A DNA stretch of 34,071 nucleotides from JBFHES01 sp041584015. Its GTDB lineage: Bacteria > Bacteroidota > Bacteroidia > Bacteroidales > M50B96. Shown here piece after piece: positions 24,781 through 33,158 of this stretch; within the stretch, counting starts at the first letter, position 1, and every line of letters starts with the position of its first letter. Both the position numbers and the translations under genes were made by a program. The notes under the pieces were generated by a model that worked only from the letters and a program-made list of their open reading frames with translations, searched no databases and was not told the DNA's origin. Where the stretch lies: contig JBFHES010000014.1 in assembly GCA_041584015.1 (NCBI GenBank), forward strand, positions 1 through 34,071. Reading direction: 5' to 3'.

Positions 24781-26262
24781 ATGAAAAGAATTTCGCTACT
24801 GCTATTTGTGCTATTTGTCTTACAGATGAGCGTTACAAGTCAGGCTATTCATGAAGACGAACGCTATGTACCACAAGACAATCCTCTTGTACAAAAGAAA
24901 CTAGAGGAATGGCAAGACATTAAATTTGGTTTGCTAATGCATTGGGGATCCTACAGCCAGTGGGGAATTGTTGAATCCTGGTCGCTTTGTCCGGAGGAAT
25001 ATGGCTGGTGCGAAAGAAAAATGGGAAGTAATCCGGGTGATTATGTGCAGTACACCAAAGAATATGAAGCATTAAAGACCACCTTCAATCCAGTAAAATT
25101 TAATCCTGAAAAATGGGCCAAGGCAGCTAAAAATGCAGGAATGAAGTATGTGGTTTTCACGACCAAACATCACGATGGTTTTTGCATGTTCGACTCAAAA
25201 TACACTGATTATAAAATTACTGATCCGGATTGTCCATTCTCATCAAATCCGAAGAGCAATGTTGCAAAGGAGATTTTCAATTCTTTCAGAGCCGAAGGAT
25301 TATGGGCAGGCGTGTATTTCTCTAAACCTGATTGGCACTCACCACATTATTGGGATCCAATGTATCCACCGCGCGACAGAAATGTAAATTACGAGCCGGA
25401 AGCTAATCCTGAAAAATGGCAAAAATACACGGACTTTACCCACAAACAAATTTTGGAGCTATTAAGCGATTATGGTAAAATTGACATTTTATGGTTAGAC
25501 GGTGGCTGGGTTAAGCACACGCCAAAAACCGAGATTGAAGAATGGTATACAAAGCAATTAGCAACTGCTCCGCTTGGTTATCTAAAACATCGTATCATTA
25601 ATCAGGATATAAAGATGGACGAGCTGGTTGAGAAAGCCAGAGAAAAGCAGCCTTCATTAATTGTTGTGGACCGAGCAGTCTATGGGAAAAACCAAAACTA
25701 CTTAACACCGGAAAATAGAGTTCCAGAGAAGTCTCTGCCATATCCTTGGGAGTCATGTATTATTTCCGGAGGTGGCTGGTCGCATACCCGGAACGCCAAG
25801 TACATGAGCGGACAGGCGGGCGTTCAATTATTAGTTGACATTGTAGCGAAGGGCGGCAACCTACTGCTTAATGTGGCACCTACGCCGGAAGGAGAATGGC
25901 AAGATGGAGCGTACCAACTACTTGAAGAGATGGGTAGTTGGATGAAAATTAACGACGAAGGAATTTATAATAGCAAGGTATTGGCTCCCTTTAAGGAAAA
26001 CAACATTTGCATGACGCAACAGGCAAACGGTAACACCTATTTCTTTTACATGTGTACAGAAAACGAAAAGCAAATGCCTGCTGAAATCATCATTAATTCA
26101 CATCAACCGGCTAAAGGTTCGAGTGTACGTTTATTGGGCAGCAACATTGATTTGAAATGGAAAGCCAAAGGCGAAGGTTGCATTATCTCAATTCCGAAAA
26201 AACTGCGAAGCAAACCACCTTGCGATTTTGTATGGACCATCAAGGTTGATCAATTAAAATAA
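24781..26262 (+). CDS. GH29 alpha-L-fucosidase
   Basis: 493 residues. A signal peptide of about 21 residues (MKRISLLLFVLFVLQMSVTS then QA) directs export, probably to the periplasm. The catalytic (beta/alpha)8-like domain has FGLLMHWGSYSQWG, VVFTTKHHDGFCMFDS, FSKPDWHSPHYW and DILWLDGGW, where Asp240 is the expected nucleophile of this retaining family. WESCIISGGGWSH follows, and a short C-terminal beta-sandwich-like part (about 400-493) ends the protein. It removes terminal L-fucose from glycans. No SusC/SusD pair or other glycosidase is near, so it is not in a polysaccharide utilisation locus within this window. A long hairpin terminator follows directly. Confidence 0.93.
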   Translation: MKRISLLLFVLFVLQMSVTSQAIHEDERYVPQDNPLVQKKLEEWQDIKFGLLMHWGSYSQWGIVESWSLCPEEYGWCERKMGSNPGDYVQYTKEYEALKTTFNPVKFNPEKWAKAAKNAGMKYVVFTTKHHDGFCMFDSKYTDYKITDPDCPFSSNPKSNVAKEIFNSFRAEGLWAGVYFSKPDWHSPHYWDPMYPPRDRNVNYEPEANPEKWQKYTDFTHKQILELLSDYGKIDILWLDGGWVKHTPKTEIEEWYTKQLATAPLGYLKHRIINQDIKMDELVEKAREKQPSLIVVDRAVYGKNQNYLTPENRVPEKSLPYPWESCIISGGGWSHTRNAKYMSGQAGVQLLVDIVAKGGNLLLNVAPTPEGEWQDGAYQLLEEMGSWMKINDEGIYNSKVLAPFKENNICMTQQANGNTYFFYMCTENEKQMPAEIIINSHQPAKGSSVRLLGSNIDLKWKAKGEGCIISIPKKLRSKPPCDFVWTIKVDQLK

Positions 26263-26267
26263 TATTG

Positions 26268-26307
26268 TTGCGTCATTTAGCTAAATGCATTTGGTTAAAT
26301 GACGCAA
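26268..26307 (+). terminator. Terminator after the fucosidase gene
   Basis: TTGCGTCATTTA (26268-26279) and TAAATGACGCAA (26296-26307) form a perfect 12-bp stem. The inner sequence can extend the pairing (CTAAATGCATTTGG). T residues follow. It begins 5 bases past the stop codon. Confidence 0.85.
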
Positions 26308-26370
26308 TTTATTCTCAAAAGAACTTCACTTATTTGCTACTAATACCAGATCTAATTGACATGCCGATAT

Positions 26371-26658
26371 TTATCTTAAGTACCAAATATTATCGGTTTC
26401 AATGGCCAATAAACCATAATCCAATTTAAACCAGATTCGTTTAACTGTATTGAGCTCTATGGTATTTAGCTCTATCAAATCATAGTAGATTTTATCATAG
26501 ATGAGCATTGAATCAACGATCGCTACTTCAAACTGCTGATAAGTCTCAAACCGGATTAATGCACTGTCATTATAGTAATATGCTTCTTCCGCATCATTTA
26601 TTGTACAAGTAATTGCCAGATGGATAATCGTGTATTTGTCATAATGCAGGATTATAAA
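26371..26658 (-). pseudogene. Remnant of a small Bacteroidota (lipo)protein gene
   Basis: A minus-strand frame stays open for 95 codons from a TAG at 26659-26661 to a TAA at 26371-26373. It reads like protein in its last two-thirds: FETYQQFEVAIVDSMLIYDK, then IYYDLIELN, VKRIWFKLDYGLLAIET and NIWYLR. The pattern D-S-M-L-I ... K-I-Y-Y-D ... K-x-x-G-L-L-A-I-E ... W-x-L resembles the C-terminal half of small Bacteroidota lipoproteins that I cannot name. No ATG occurs except one 45 codons from the end, and no signal peptide is in frame, so the 5' half is probably lost or frameshifted. Together with the hairpins at each side it fills the 534-base gap between the fucosidase and the T9SS gene. Confidence 0.5.
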
Positions 26659-26696
26659 CTAGTAAATGCAGCAATTAGTTTAGCGGAATCAAATAT

Positions 26697-26746
26697 AAAA
26701 AATCGCTAACTAACTGAAGAGAATATTACAGTTAATTAGCGATTTT
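26697..26746 (-). terminator. Terminator after the T9SS repeat protein
   Basis: AAAATCGCTAA (26699-26709) pairs with TTAGCGATTTT (26736-26746); the stem continues inward with CTAACTG/CAGTTAA bar one mismatch. On the minus strand TTTTTTAT follows. It lies 50 bases past the stop of the 1120-residue gene. Confidence 0.85.
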
Positions 26747-26796
26747 GGCTTACTCGGAAGTAAGGATACAAATATCGTGGATGAAAGCTAAATGCC

Positions 26797-29700
26797 TTAT
26801 TCCTTAATCACTTTAAAAATTTCTACTCCTTGAGGAGTTTTTAGTTCAATTGCATAAACTCCAGCCGCACCATCTATGTTAAGATCAAATTCACTTATCA
26901 TATCAAATTCATTAATTGATATAATTTGCCCTACCATATTGCGGATGGTAGCCTTAACCTTTGGCTGAATTGATCCCAACTTAACAGTTAAATTGCCTTT
27001 ACATGGGTTTGGATAAAACGCCACATGCAGTTCTGTTGAAATACTATTTAGGTCAAGCATCATGAAAGGAATACAAGCAGAAGTATCAACACAACCATCC
27101 TGAATAATTTCGACAGCATAATAACCATTCGATTGAGGCACGTAGTTTTGAGAATTAGCCCCAATTATTGCAGCATACTCATTATTGCAAGTTAACCATT
27201 GATAAGCAGCACCGGCAACATTAGCACTTATCATGGTGTCGTTTGTAATAGTTGCTGTATCCACAGTATTAATTATCAAGTTAACAGTAATTATACTATC
27301 GCATCCTAGGCTATTACTAATGGTATCCATATAAAGCCCGGTATTGTTCCAAACATAATTGCCACTAGGCGATGTATACTCGAAACAGGCACTTGGATTG
27401 ATTATGGAAAGAGAACTACCCGTAATTGTGAGATTAAGCGTTAATAGACTATCACATCCGGCTGCATTACTAAGAACCTCAATATATGTACCTGATGTTT
27501 GATAAACATTGCCGTTCCAGCTATAACTCTCGCATGCACTAACATTTTCAGTTGAAGAGCTACTGTTGCTTACAATTAGATCTACTGTTATTATACTATC
27601 GCAACCACCTGCATTAAGAATGGTATCTGTATAAATTCCAGTAGATGTCCAGTTGTAAAGCCCGCTTGGCGATAGGTAATTATCACAAGTAGTAGCACCA
27701 ATTATACTTGATGTAGAAGCGCAGGTAGGTGTTACAAAACTCCAAACCACCGACCAATCAGAGCAATAGCCTCCAGTAATGCTCCTTACCTTCCAATAAT
27801 ATTGCTCGTTTATATCTAAGCCATTTACCGATAAATTGGTGCTTGTAGTGGTATTGGTAACCGCAGTTGTAAAGGTTGGATCAATACTATATTGTAATTC
27901 ATAATTCGCTGCATTACTCGCATTATTCCAGCTAAAATCCACATCGGTTAAAAGCGTACTGGATAAATTGGCAGGGCTTATTAACGAAGGCTCTTGGGGT
28001 AGCGTTATGCTTGCGCCAGTAGAGAAAACGCGTGCTGTCCATGCAGAGGTATCATTTGTATTAATCGCCCTAACCCGCCAGAAATAGTTTTGGTTTACCA
28101 ATAAAGTTCCGCTACTCTGGTAGGTATCTGAATTACTACTCGAACTATTTATGTATGTTTCAAGCAGATTATGCAATTGTGTAGAATTATACAAATTAGT
28201 TGTATCCCATTCTAACTCATAATGTGTAACACCGTAATGCGAATTCCAGTTAAGATTAACCCCTGAGTTAGATTGATTAACAGCCATATTCGATGGTGAA
28301 CTTAGCGTTACATAATCTCGTGTTTGTATGGTTCTCATTGTCCATGCCGAAGTGTCCACAGCATTCAGAGCTCTTACACGCCAATAGTAAGTCTCACCAA
28401 AGTATAAATTATTCAGGTACTCTTCAGTGTCATCATTACTGCTTGAGGTGTTGGTATAAGCTTCAATGTCGGTAATCAAAGCAGTTGAATTAAAATTGGT
28501 AGTAGTATCAACTTGAATCTCGTAAAAATCAACTCCATAATGCGAGTTCCAGTTAAATTCCAATCCTGTCCATGTTTCTGCACCTTCGCTAGGCGAGGAT
28601 AAAGTTACATAGTCTCGAGTTGTGAAGCTTCTTACCGTCCAGTCCGAAGTATCAACTGCATTAATGGCTCTTACTCTCCAATGATAATTTGCTCCAAAAT
28701 ATAGATCTGAGATAAATTCTTCGGTATCATAATTACTGCTCGATGTATTGGTATAAGCTTCAATATCGTGCTGATATGCAGGAGAGTTAAAACTTAAACT
28801 AGTATCAACTTCCAGTTCATAATAATCAACATAATAGTGTGAGTTCCAATTAAACTCTAATCCAGTCCATGTATTGGCTCCTTCACTTGGATATGATAAG
28901 GTTACATAATCTCTTGTTGTAAAGCTTCTCATTGTCCATGCCGAAGTATCTACAGCATTAATTGCGCGAACCCGCCAATAGTAGGTGGCACCAAAATATA
29001 AATCAGAGAATATTTCCTCAGTATCGTAATTACTGCTTGATGTATTTATATAGGCTTCTACATCACTTTGAAAGGCTACAGAATTAAAACTGAGACTCGT
29101 ATCAATCTGAATCTCATAAAAATCAACTCCATAATGCGAACTCCAATTAAACTCTAACCCTGACCAGGTAGTAGAACCATCGCTTGGAGAAGATAAAGTA
29201 ACATAATCCCTTGTAGTTAGTGTTCTTGTGGTCCATGCAGATGTATCAACCGAATTAATGGCTCTTACACGCCAGTGATATGTTGCTCCGAAATACAAAT
29301 CGGAGAAAAACTCCTCTGTATCATAGTTGGAGCTTGAACTATTCACATAAGTTTCCAGTGTACTTTGAAATGCACCTGAATTGAAATTTACGCTGGTATC
29401 AATTTGAATTTCATAAAAACCAACACCATGATGAGAACTCCAATCAAACTCTACTCCTGTCCAACTTGTTGCAAAAGCAATCGGACTTGATAGCGTAACA
29501 TAATCACGAGTATGAATATTACTTACGGTCCATTCGGAGGTATCAACAGCGTTTGTAGCTCTAACGCGCCAATAATATAATTCACCAAAATATAAATTTG
29601 AAAAGAACTCTTCAGTATCGTAGTTAGAGCTTGAACTATTTACATAGGCATCTACATCGCTCTGAAAGGCCGGTGAATTAAACGATAAGCTTGTATCAAT

Positions 29701-30159
29701 CTGAATCTCATAATTTGATACACCATGATGAGAACTCCAATCAAACTCAACACCAGTCCAGGTATTGGCCCATTGTGATGGAGAAGATAAGGTTACATAA
29801 TCGCGTGTATTAAAACTTCTGAGGTTCCATGATGACGTATCAGCTGCAGCAACCGCACGCACACGCCAGAAATAGGTTTCTCCAAAAAATAGATTACTTA
29901 CAAACTCTTCCGTATCGTTGTTGTAGCTAGAAGAATTGATATACCCTTTCATAAATTCATCGAATATTGGTGAATCAAAATTTGGGCTGGTATCTATTTG
30001 CATTTCATAAAAATCAGATCCAGATACGGCATTCCAATTAAGAGTTACGCCGGTCCAGGTTGATGCTCCGCTTGCCGGGCTGCTAATTGCTGGACTATTC
30101 CAGGCGAGGCTATCTGCCACAACAAGACAACAGCACACTAAAAAGATAAAGTATTTCAT
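26797..30159 (-). CDS. T9SS-exported surface protein with Fn3-like repeats
   Basis: 1120 residues. A signal peptide (MKYFIFLVCCCLVVADSLAW) leads to seven near-identical ~99-residue units (about 21-714) of fibronectin-III-like type, with the strands TWTGVEFDWSSHHG, YEIQIDTSLSFNS and YYWRVRAINAVDTSAWT. An eighth, divergent Fn3 unit (about 715-812) follows, then three ~49-residue modules of the form C-x-x-Y-x-S-P-S-G ... T-G-x-Y-x-D-T-I ... G-C-D-S-I-I-T-V (about 813-990), an Ig-like AYQWLTCNNEY part, and a type A T9SS sorting domain (about 1043-1120: FYPNP, then V-Y-A-I-E-L, ending KVIKE). It should cross the outer membrane by T9SS and be anchored or released. No enzyme domain is present, so adhesion or matrix binding is likely (inference). 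No T9SS gene is in the window. Confidence 0.9.
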   Translation of the reverse strand: MKYFIFLVCCCLVVADSLAWNSPAISSPASGASTWTGVTLNWNAVSGSDFYEMQIDTSPNFDSPIFDEFMKGYINSSSYNNDTEEFVSNLFFGETYFWRVRAVAAADTSSWNLRSFNTRDYVTLSSPSQWANTWTGVEFDWSSHHGVSNYEIQIDTSLSFNSPAFQSDVDAYVNSSSSNYDTEEFFSNLYFGELYYWRVRATNAVDTSEWTVSNIHTRDYVTLSSPIAFATSWTGVEFDWSSHHGVGFYEIQIDTSVNFNSGAFQSTLETYVNSSSSNYDTEEFFSDLYFGATYHWRVRAINSVDTSAWTTRTLTTRDYVTLSSPSDGSTTWSGLEFNWSSHYGVDFYEIQIDTSLSFNSVAFQSDVEAYINTSSSNYDTEEIFSDLYFGATYYWRVRAINAVDTSAWTMRSFTTRDYVTLSYPSEGANTWTGLEFNWNSHYYVDYYELEVDTSLSFNSPAYQHDIEAYTNTSSSNYDTEEFISDLYFGANYHWRVRAINAVDTSDWTVRSFTTRDYVTLSSPSEGAETWTGLEFNWNSHYGVDFYEIQVDTTTNFNSTALITDIEAYTNTSSSNDDTEEYLNNLYFGETYYWRVRALNAVDTSAWTMRTIQTRDYVTLSSPSNMAVNQSNSGVNLNWNSHYGVTHYELEWDTTNLYNSTQLHNLLETYINSSSSNSDTYQSSGTLLVNQNYFWRVRAINTNDTSAWTARVFSTGASITLPQEPSLISPANLSSTLLTDVDFSWNNASNAANYELQYSIDPTFTTAVTNTTTSTNLSVNGLDINEQYYWKVRSITGGYCSDWSVVWSFVTPTCASTSSIIGATTCDNYLSPSGLYNWTSTGIYTDTILNAGGCDSIITVDLIVSNSSSSTENVSACESYSWNGNVYQTSGTYIEVLSNAAGCDSLLTLNLTITGSSLSIINPSACFEYTSPSGNYVWNNTGLYMDTISNSLGCDSIITVNLIINTVDTATITNDTMISANVAGAAYQWLTCNNEYAAIIGANSQNYVPQSNGYYAVEIIQDGCVDTSACIPFMMLDLNSISTELHVAFYPNPCKGNLTVKLGSIQPKVKATIRNMVGQIISINEFDMISEFDLNIDGAAGVYAIELKTPQGVEIFKVIKE
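28018..30099 (-). repeat. Seven tandem ~297-bp coding repeats
   Basis: Residues 21-714 of the T9SS protein consist of seven tandem units. Units 1 to 6 are each exactly 99 residues (297 bp); the central five (29802 down to 28318) each start with DYVTLS and end in T-R. Unit 7 has one extra residue and is more diverged. Conserved in each are D-T, F/Y-N-S, SSSN-x-DT and YYWRVRA-x-N-x-x-D-T-S. DNA-level similarity between neighbours is high, which permits unequal crossing-over and copy-number change. Confidence 0.85.
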
Positions 30160-30200
30160 GCTTTTGTTAGATGATCATAATGATTTAAAACTAAGCTAAA

Positions 30201-30226
30201 GTGAATGATCATCATTGATCGTTCAC
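30201..30226 (-). promoter_or_regulatory. Inverted repeat in the T9SS gene leader
   Basis: GTGAATGATCA (30201-30211) and TGATCGTTCAC (30216-30226) pair over 11 bases with one G-T wobble around TCAT. It lies 42-67 bases before the start codon, with no T-run, so it is not a terminator. A full -7 match, TATTTTTG on the minus strand (30288-30295), lies upstream, so the repeat would be in the transcribed leader. It may be an operator or an RNA stem-loop. Confidence 0.4.
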
Positions 30227-30348
30227 TTGCCATTTAATTCTTAACTTACAAGCCTTACTCCCATTATTGGAGCGAAACTTTGCGATTCAAAAATATAAAA
30301 GAATTGCTTTTAATGGAAGCAATAAATGTTAAGTATTTGTTGAAATAG

Positions 30349-30708
30349 CTAGCTCGAGAATACATCAATGGCTTCATTTACGCTCGCCAGAAAATTAACA
30401 TGTCCGCCCTTGTTGCTTTCATAAATAAAATCGCGAATACTCTTAGCTGTATACTTACTAAAGTCGCCAACAATTGATAAGCGTACCCGGTAGTTCGAGA
30501 ATTTTTGCAGAATCTCTCCAGCCATGCCATTCTTAAGGTCAAAGAAAGCAGGGTTTATGTTTTCCTCGTGAATAATTAGTTTATCATATCCCTGAAAATA
30601 AAGATTGCCCAAAAGATCTAAACCATCATCGCTGGAGTTAATGAGAATCTTGTCATCGTTCAGCTCTGCAATTCGTGTAGTATTTACAGTATGATTAATA
30701 ATCTTCAT
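30349..30708 (-). CDS. DUF4180 protein
   Basis: 119 residues. The family pattern is clear: ILINSSDDGLDLLGNLYFQG, then IIHEENINPAFFDLKNGMAG, EILQKFSNYRVRLSIVGDFS and KSIRDFIYESNKGGHVNFL. It is a small cytoplasmic alpha/beta protein with no signal peptide and no known function. It starts 79 bases past the stop of a methyltransferase gene on the same strand. A weak hairpin (ATTGCTT/AAGCAAT, 30303-30323) with T-rich sequence lies beyond its stop. Confidence 0.88.
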   Translation of the reverse strand: MKIINHTVNTTRIAELNDDKILINSSDDGLDLLGNLYFQGYDKLIIHEENINPAFFDLKNGMAGEILQKFSNYRVRLSIVGDFSKYTAKSIRDFIYESNKGGHVNFLASVNEAIDVFSS

Positions 30709-30787
30709 TTTGAATTTACCTGACTGATTGTTGAATTTTATCCTTCTCGATGAATTGCCCTTTTTTCAATAATAGAATAACATATTT

Positions 30788-31357
30788 CTATTTCTTTCTT
30801 GCTATTAGCACCAAAGAATCATCCTCGTCGAATTCCCTATAACGCTCCAGCTGCAATATTTCAAAATCCTCCTGAAACAAAGCTCTAAGGCTATCTTCCG
30901 ATTGATAGTTAACAAACATTCCTTTAAACACTTCATCACCATCACCTCTCCAAAACGAGTGACATACTATTCCATTTGCATTAAGTATTTGTACTTGCCT
31001 TTGAACGGACTGCCCAATTTCCTGATCAGTTAAATGCTGAAGCACTTTATTTGAGTAGACGCCATCGAATGACTTTTCAGTACTTATAGAGATTGCATCT
31101 AAATGGAGGATATCGTCATTAGGAAACTTCACTTTTAATCTCGCTACAAATTCTTCTGAAAAATCGGATCCAATCGCCTTATAATTCTTTCGCAGCAACA
31201 GTAAATCAGTTCCTGGTCCATAGCCCAGTTCAAGAACCTTTAATCCTGGTTTTAAAAACTCATTTAATTTTAGAATCAGCTCCTCACTATTAACGTCCTT
31301 TGCCATGTTAATGTATTCCTCTACCGATTCTTTTGTATGGTAATAGCTTCCTTTCAT
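30788..31357 (-). CDS. Class I SAM-dependent methyltransferase
   Basis: 189 residues from the chosen start MKGSYYHTKESVEEYINMAK; the frame reaches an ATG at 31405, but the extra 16 residues look unlike the family. SAM motif I is VLELGYGPGTDLLLL (about 41-55), with the acidic residue of motif II in AIGSDFSEEF. FDGVYSNKVLQHLTDQE is the motif IV region typical of Methyltransf_25/11 enzymes, and FWRGDGDE follows. The substrate is unknown; small molecules are common for this group. It lies between abgT (93 bases upstream) and DUF4180 and could share a transcript with both. Confidence 0.82.
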   Translation of the reverse strand: MKGSYYHTKESVEEYINMAKDVNSEELILKLNEFLKPGLKVLELGYGPGTDLLLLRKNYKAIGSDFSEEFVARLKVKFPNDDILHLDAISISTEKSFDGVYSNKVLQHLTDQEIGQSVQRQVQILNANGIVCHSFWRGDGDEVFKGMFVNYQSEDSLRALFQEDFEILQLERYREFDEDDSLVLIARKK

Positions 31358-31450
31358 TTGTGACTTAATTCTTATTATAGATCCATTATGCTTATGCACA
31401 AACAATTCATCGACTTACTTATTCCAATCGTTAACTTTCATCCATTACCA

Positions 31451-32989
31451 TCAATTACTCATTTCATAAAAGATACCTGCATCTGGTCCCAAAGGAATAC
31501 CTAACATTAACCAGCCTATCAATAGCAAGATCCAAACAAGCAAAAATGCAACTGAATACGGGACCATGGCCGAAATAATGGTTCCAATGCCGGCCTTTGA
31601 ATCATATTTCTGGACGTAAGCGATAATCAGCGCAAAGAAACTCATCATTGGCGATATCACATTGGTCACACTATCCCCAATACGGTAAACAACCTGCGAT
31701 AACTCCGGCGAATAACCCATAATCATAAACATAGGTATAAAGATCGGCGCTAGAATCGCCCATTTAGCAGATGCACTACCCATTAACATGTTAATACCAG
31801 CAGACAGTAGAATGAATAAAATCATTAATGGAATCAGTCCAATATCAGCAGACATTAAAACATTCGCACCTTTAACCGCAAGAATAATCCCCAGATTGCT
31901 CCATTTAAAGTAGGCAACAAACTGGGCTGCAAAAAACACAAGCACCAAATAGGTAGCCAGAGTTTTCATTGAAGCAGCCATCCCGCTCATTACATCGGCA
32001 TCGTTTTTAAAATTACCAGTTGTAATACCATAAGCCAGTCCTACCGCTGTGGCCGTAATGAACAACATAGCAACTACACCTTTGATTAATGGTGATGTTA
32101 GTAGCCCACCATCGGTGCCTCTAAAGAAACCATCCTCCGGAATAACACCCCAAAGTGTAATTGCAACAATTACCAGCATAGTGGCTAAGGCCACCCATAA
32201 GCCTTTCTTTTCAAGAGGTGATAATCTGTCGAAGGAATTATCTTTATCTGCTTCGTCTCCTTTATATTTTCCTAATCGCGGTTCAACAATTTTATCGGTA
32301 ATGAATGTACCCGTTAAGGCAATAACAAACGTTGATGCCAGCATAAAAAAGTAATTGGCAGTTGGGTTTACTTCATAAGCCGGATCAAGAATTCGAGCTG
32401 CTTCCTGCGACAAGCCAGCTAGTAAGGGATCTACAGTTCCTAAAACCAAATTGGCACTAAATCCGCCAGAAACGCCAGCAAATGCCGCAGCCATTCCTGC
32501 AATTGGATGTCGTCCTACCGCTAAAAAGATAACACCAGCGAGCGGTATAAGTAAAACATAACCAACATCTGAAGCAACATTTGATAAAATACCTGTAAAT
32601 ACAAGAACAAAGGTCAATAGGTGCTTTGGTGAATTTAATACTAAAAGACGAATAATTGCATTGATCAATCCGCTTTGCTCAGCAATTCCAATTCCTAACA
32701 TGGCAACCAACACAATTCCTAAGGGTGCAAAACCTGTGTAGTTATCAACCATTTCTAACAGGATTTTATGAATGCCATCATGTGAAAGCAGATTCAATGG
32801 CCGTATTAGCTCTTTGGTACCCGGATGTATTACCTCCCACTCTAATGCACTTCCAATTGCAGAGAAAACCAATGCAGCTAACGCAAACAGCGCAAATAAT
32901 GTTGCTGGATGAGGAAGCGCATTTCCCGCTCGTTCCACCCAATTTAAGATGCCTTGAAAGATTCCAACTTTCTTTTTTGTAGTACTCAT
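31451..32989 (-). CDS. AbgT-family transporter
   Basis: 512 residues with about 11-13 hydrophobic segments. The start (WVERAGNALPHPATLFALFA) and the motifs NVASDVGYVLLIPLAGVIFL and INMLMGSASAKWAILAPIF are diagnostic for the AbgT family of ion-coupled transporters. Known members take up p-aminobenzoyl-glutamate (AbgT) or export p-aminobenzoate and sulfonamides (MtrF, YdaH), so either role in folate metabolism or drug resistance is possible. No amidohydrolase gene (abgA/abgB) is adjacent, which favours a non-catabolic role (inference). It lies 169 bases after nhaA on the same strand. Confidence 0.92.
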   Translation of the reverse strand: MSTTKKKVGIFQGILNWVERAGNALPHPATLFALFALAALVFSAIGSALEWEVIHPGTKELIRPLNLLSHDGIHKILLEMVDNYTGFAPLGIVLVAMLGIGIAEQSGLINAIIRLLVLNSPKHLLTFVLVFTGILSNVASDVGYVLLIPLAGVIFLAVGRHPIAGMAAAFAGVSGGFSANLVLGTVDPLLAGLSQEAARILDPAYEVNPTANYFFMLASTFVIALTGTFITDKIVEPRLGKYKGDEADKDNSFDRLSPLEKKGLWVALATMLVIVAITLWGVIPEDGFFRGTDGGLLTSPLIKGVVAMLFITATAVGLAYGITTGNFKNDADVMSGMAASMKTLATYLVLVFFAAQFVAYFKWSNLGIILAVKGANVLMSADIGLIPLMILFILLSAGINMLMGSASAKWAILAPIFIPMFMIMGYSPELSQVVYRIGDSVTNVISPMMSFFALIIAYVQKYDSKAGIGTIISAMVPYSVAFLLVWILLLIGWLMLGIPLGPDAGIFYEMSN

Positions 32990-33158
32990 ATTGACTTTGT
33001 TTTATGCCGTCGCAAGAAAAAACATTTTTGTTGTTTACCCGCTCCTCTGCACAATATTTTTAATTAAAGTTTATGCTTAATTGATACTGATATATTTGAA
33101 AGTAGTTAAATATAAAAATCGCCATTTTGTTCACAAACTCACCTTCAAGTTATTACCA

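Noticed and set aside
28018..30099. Regular repeats considered as a CRISPR array
   Set aside because: The period is 297 bp, the repeats are in frame and encode Fn3-like domains; there are no short repeats with unique spacers and no cas genes.
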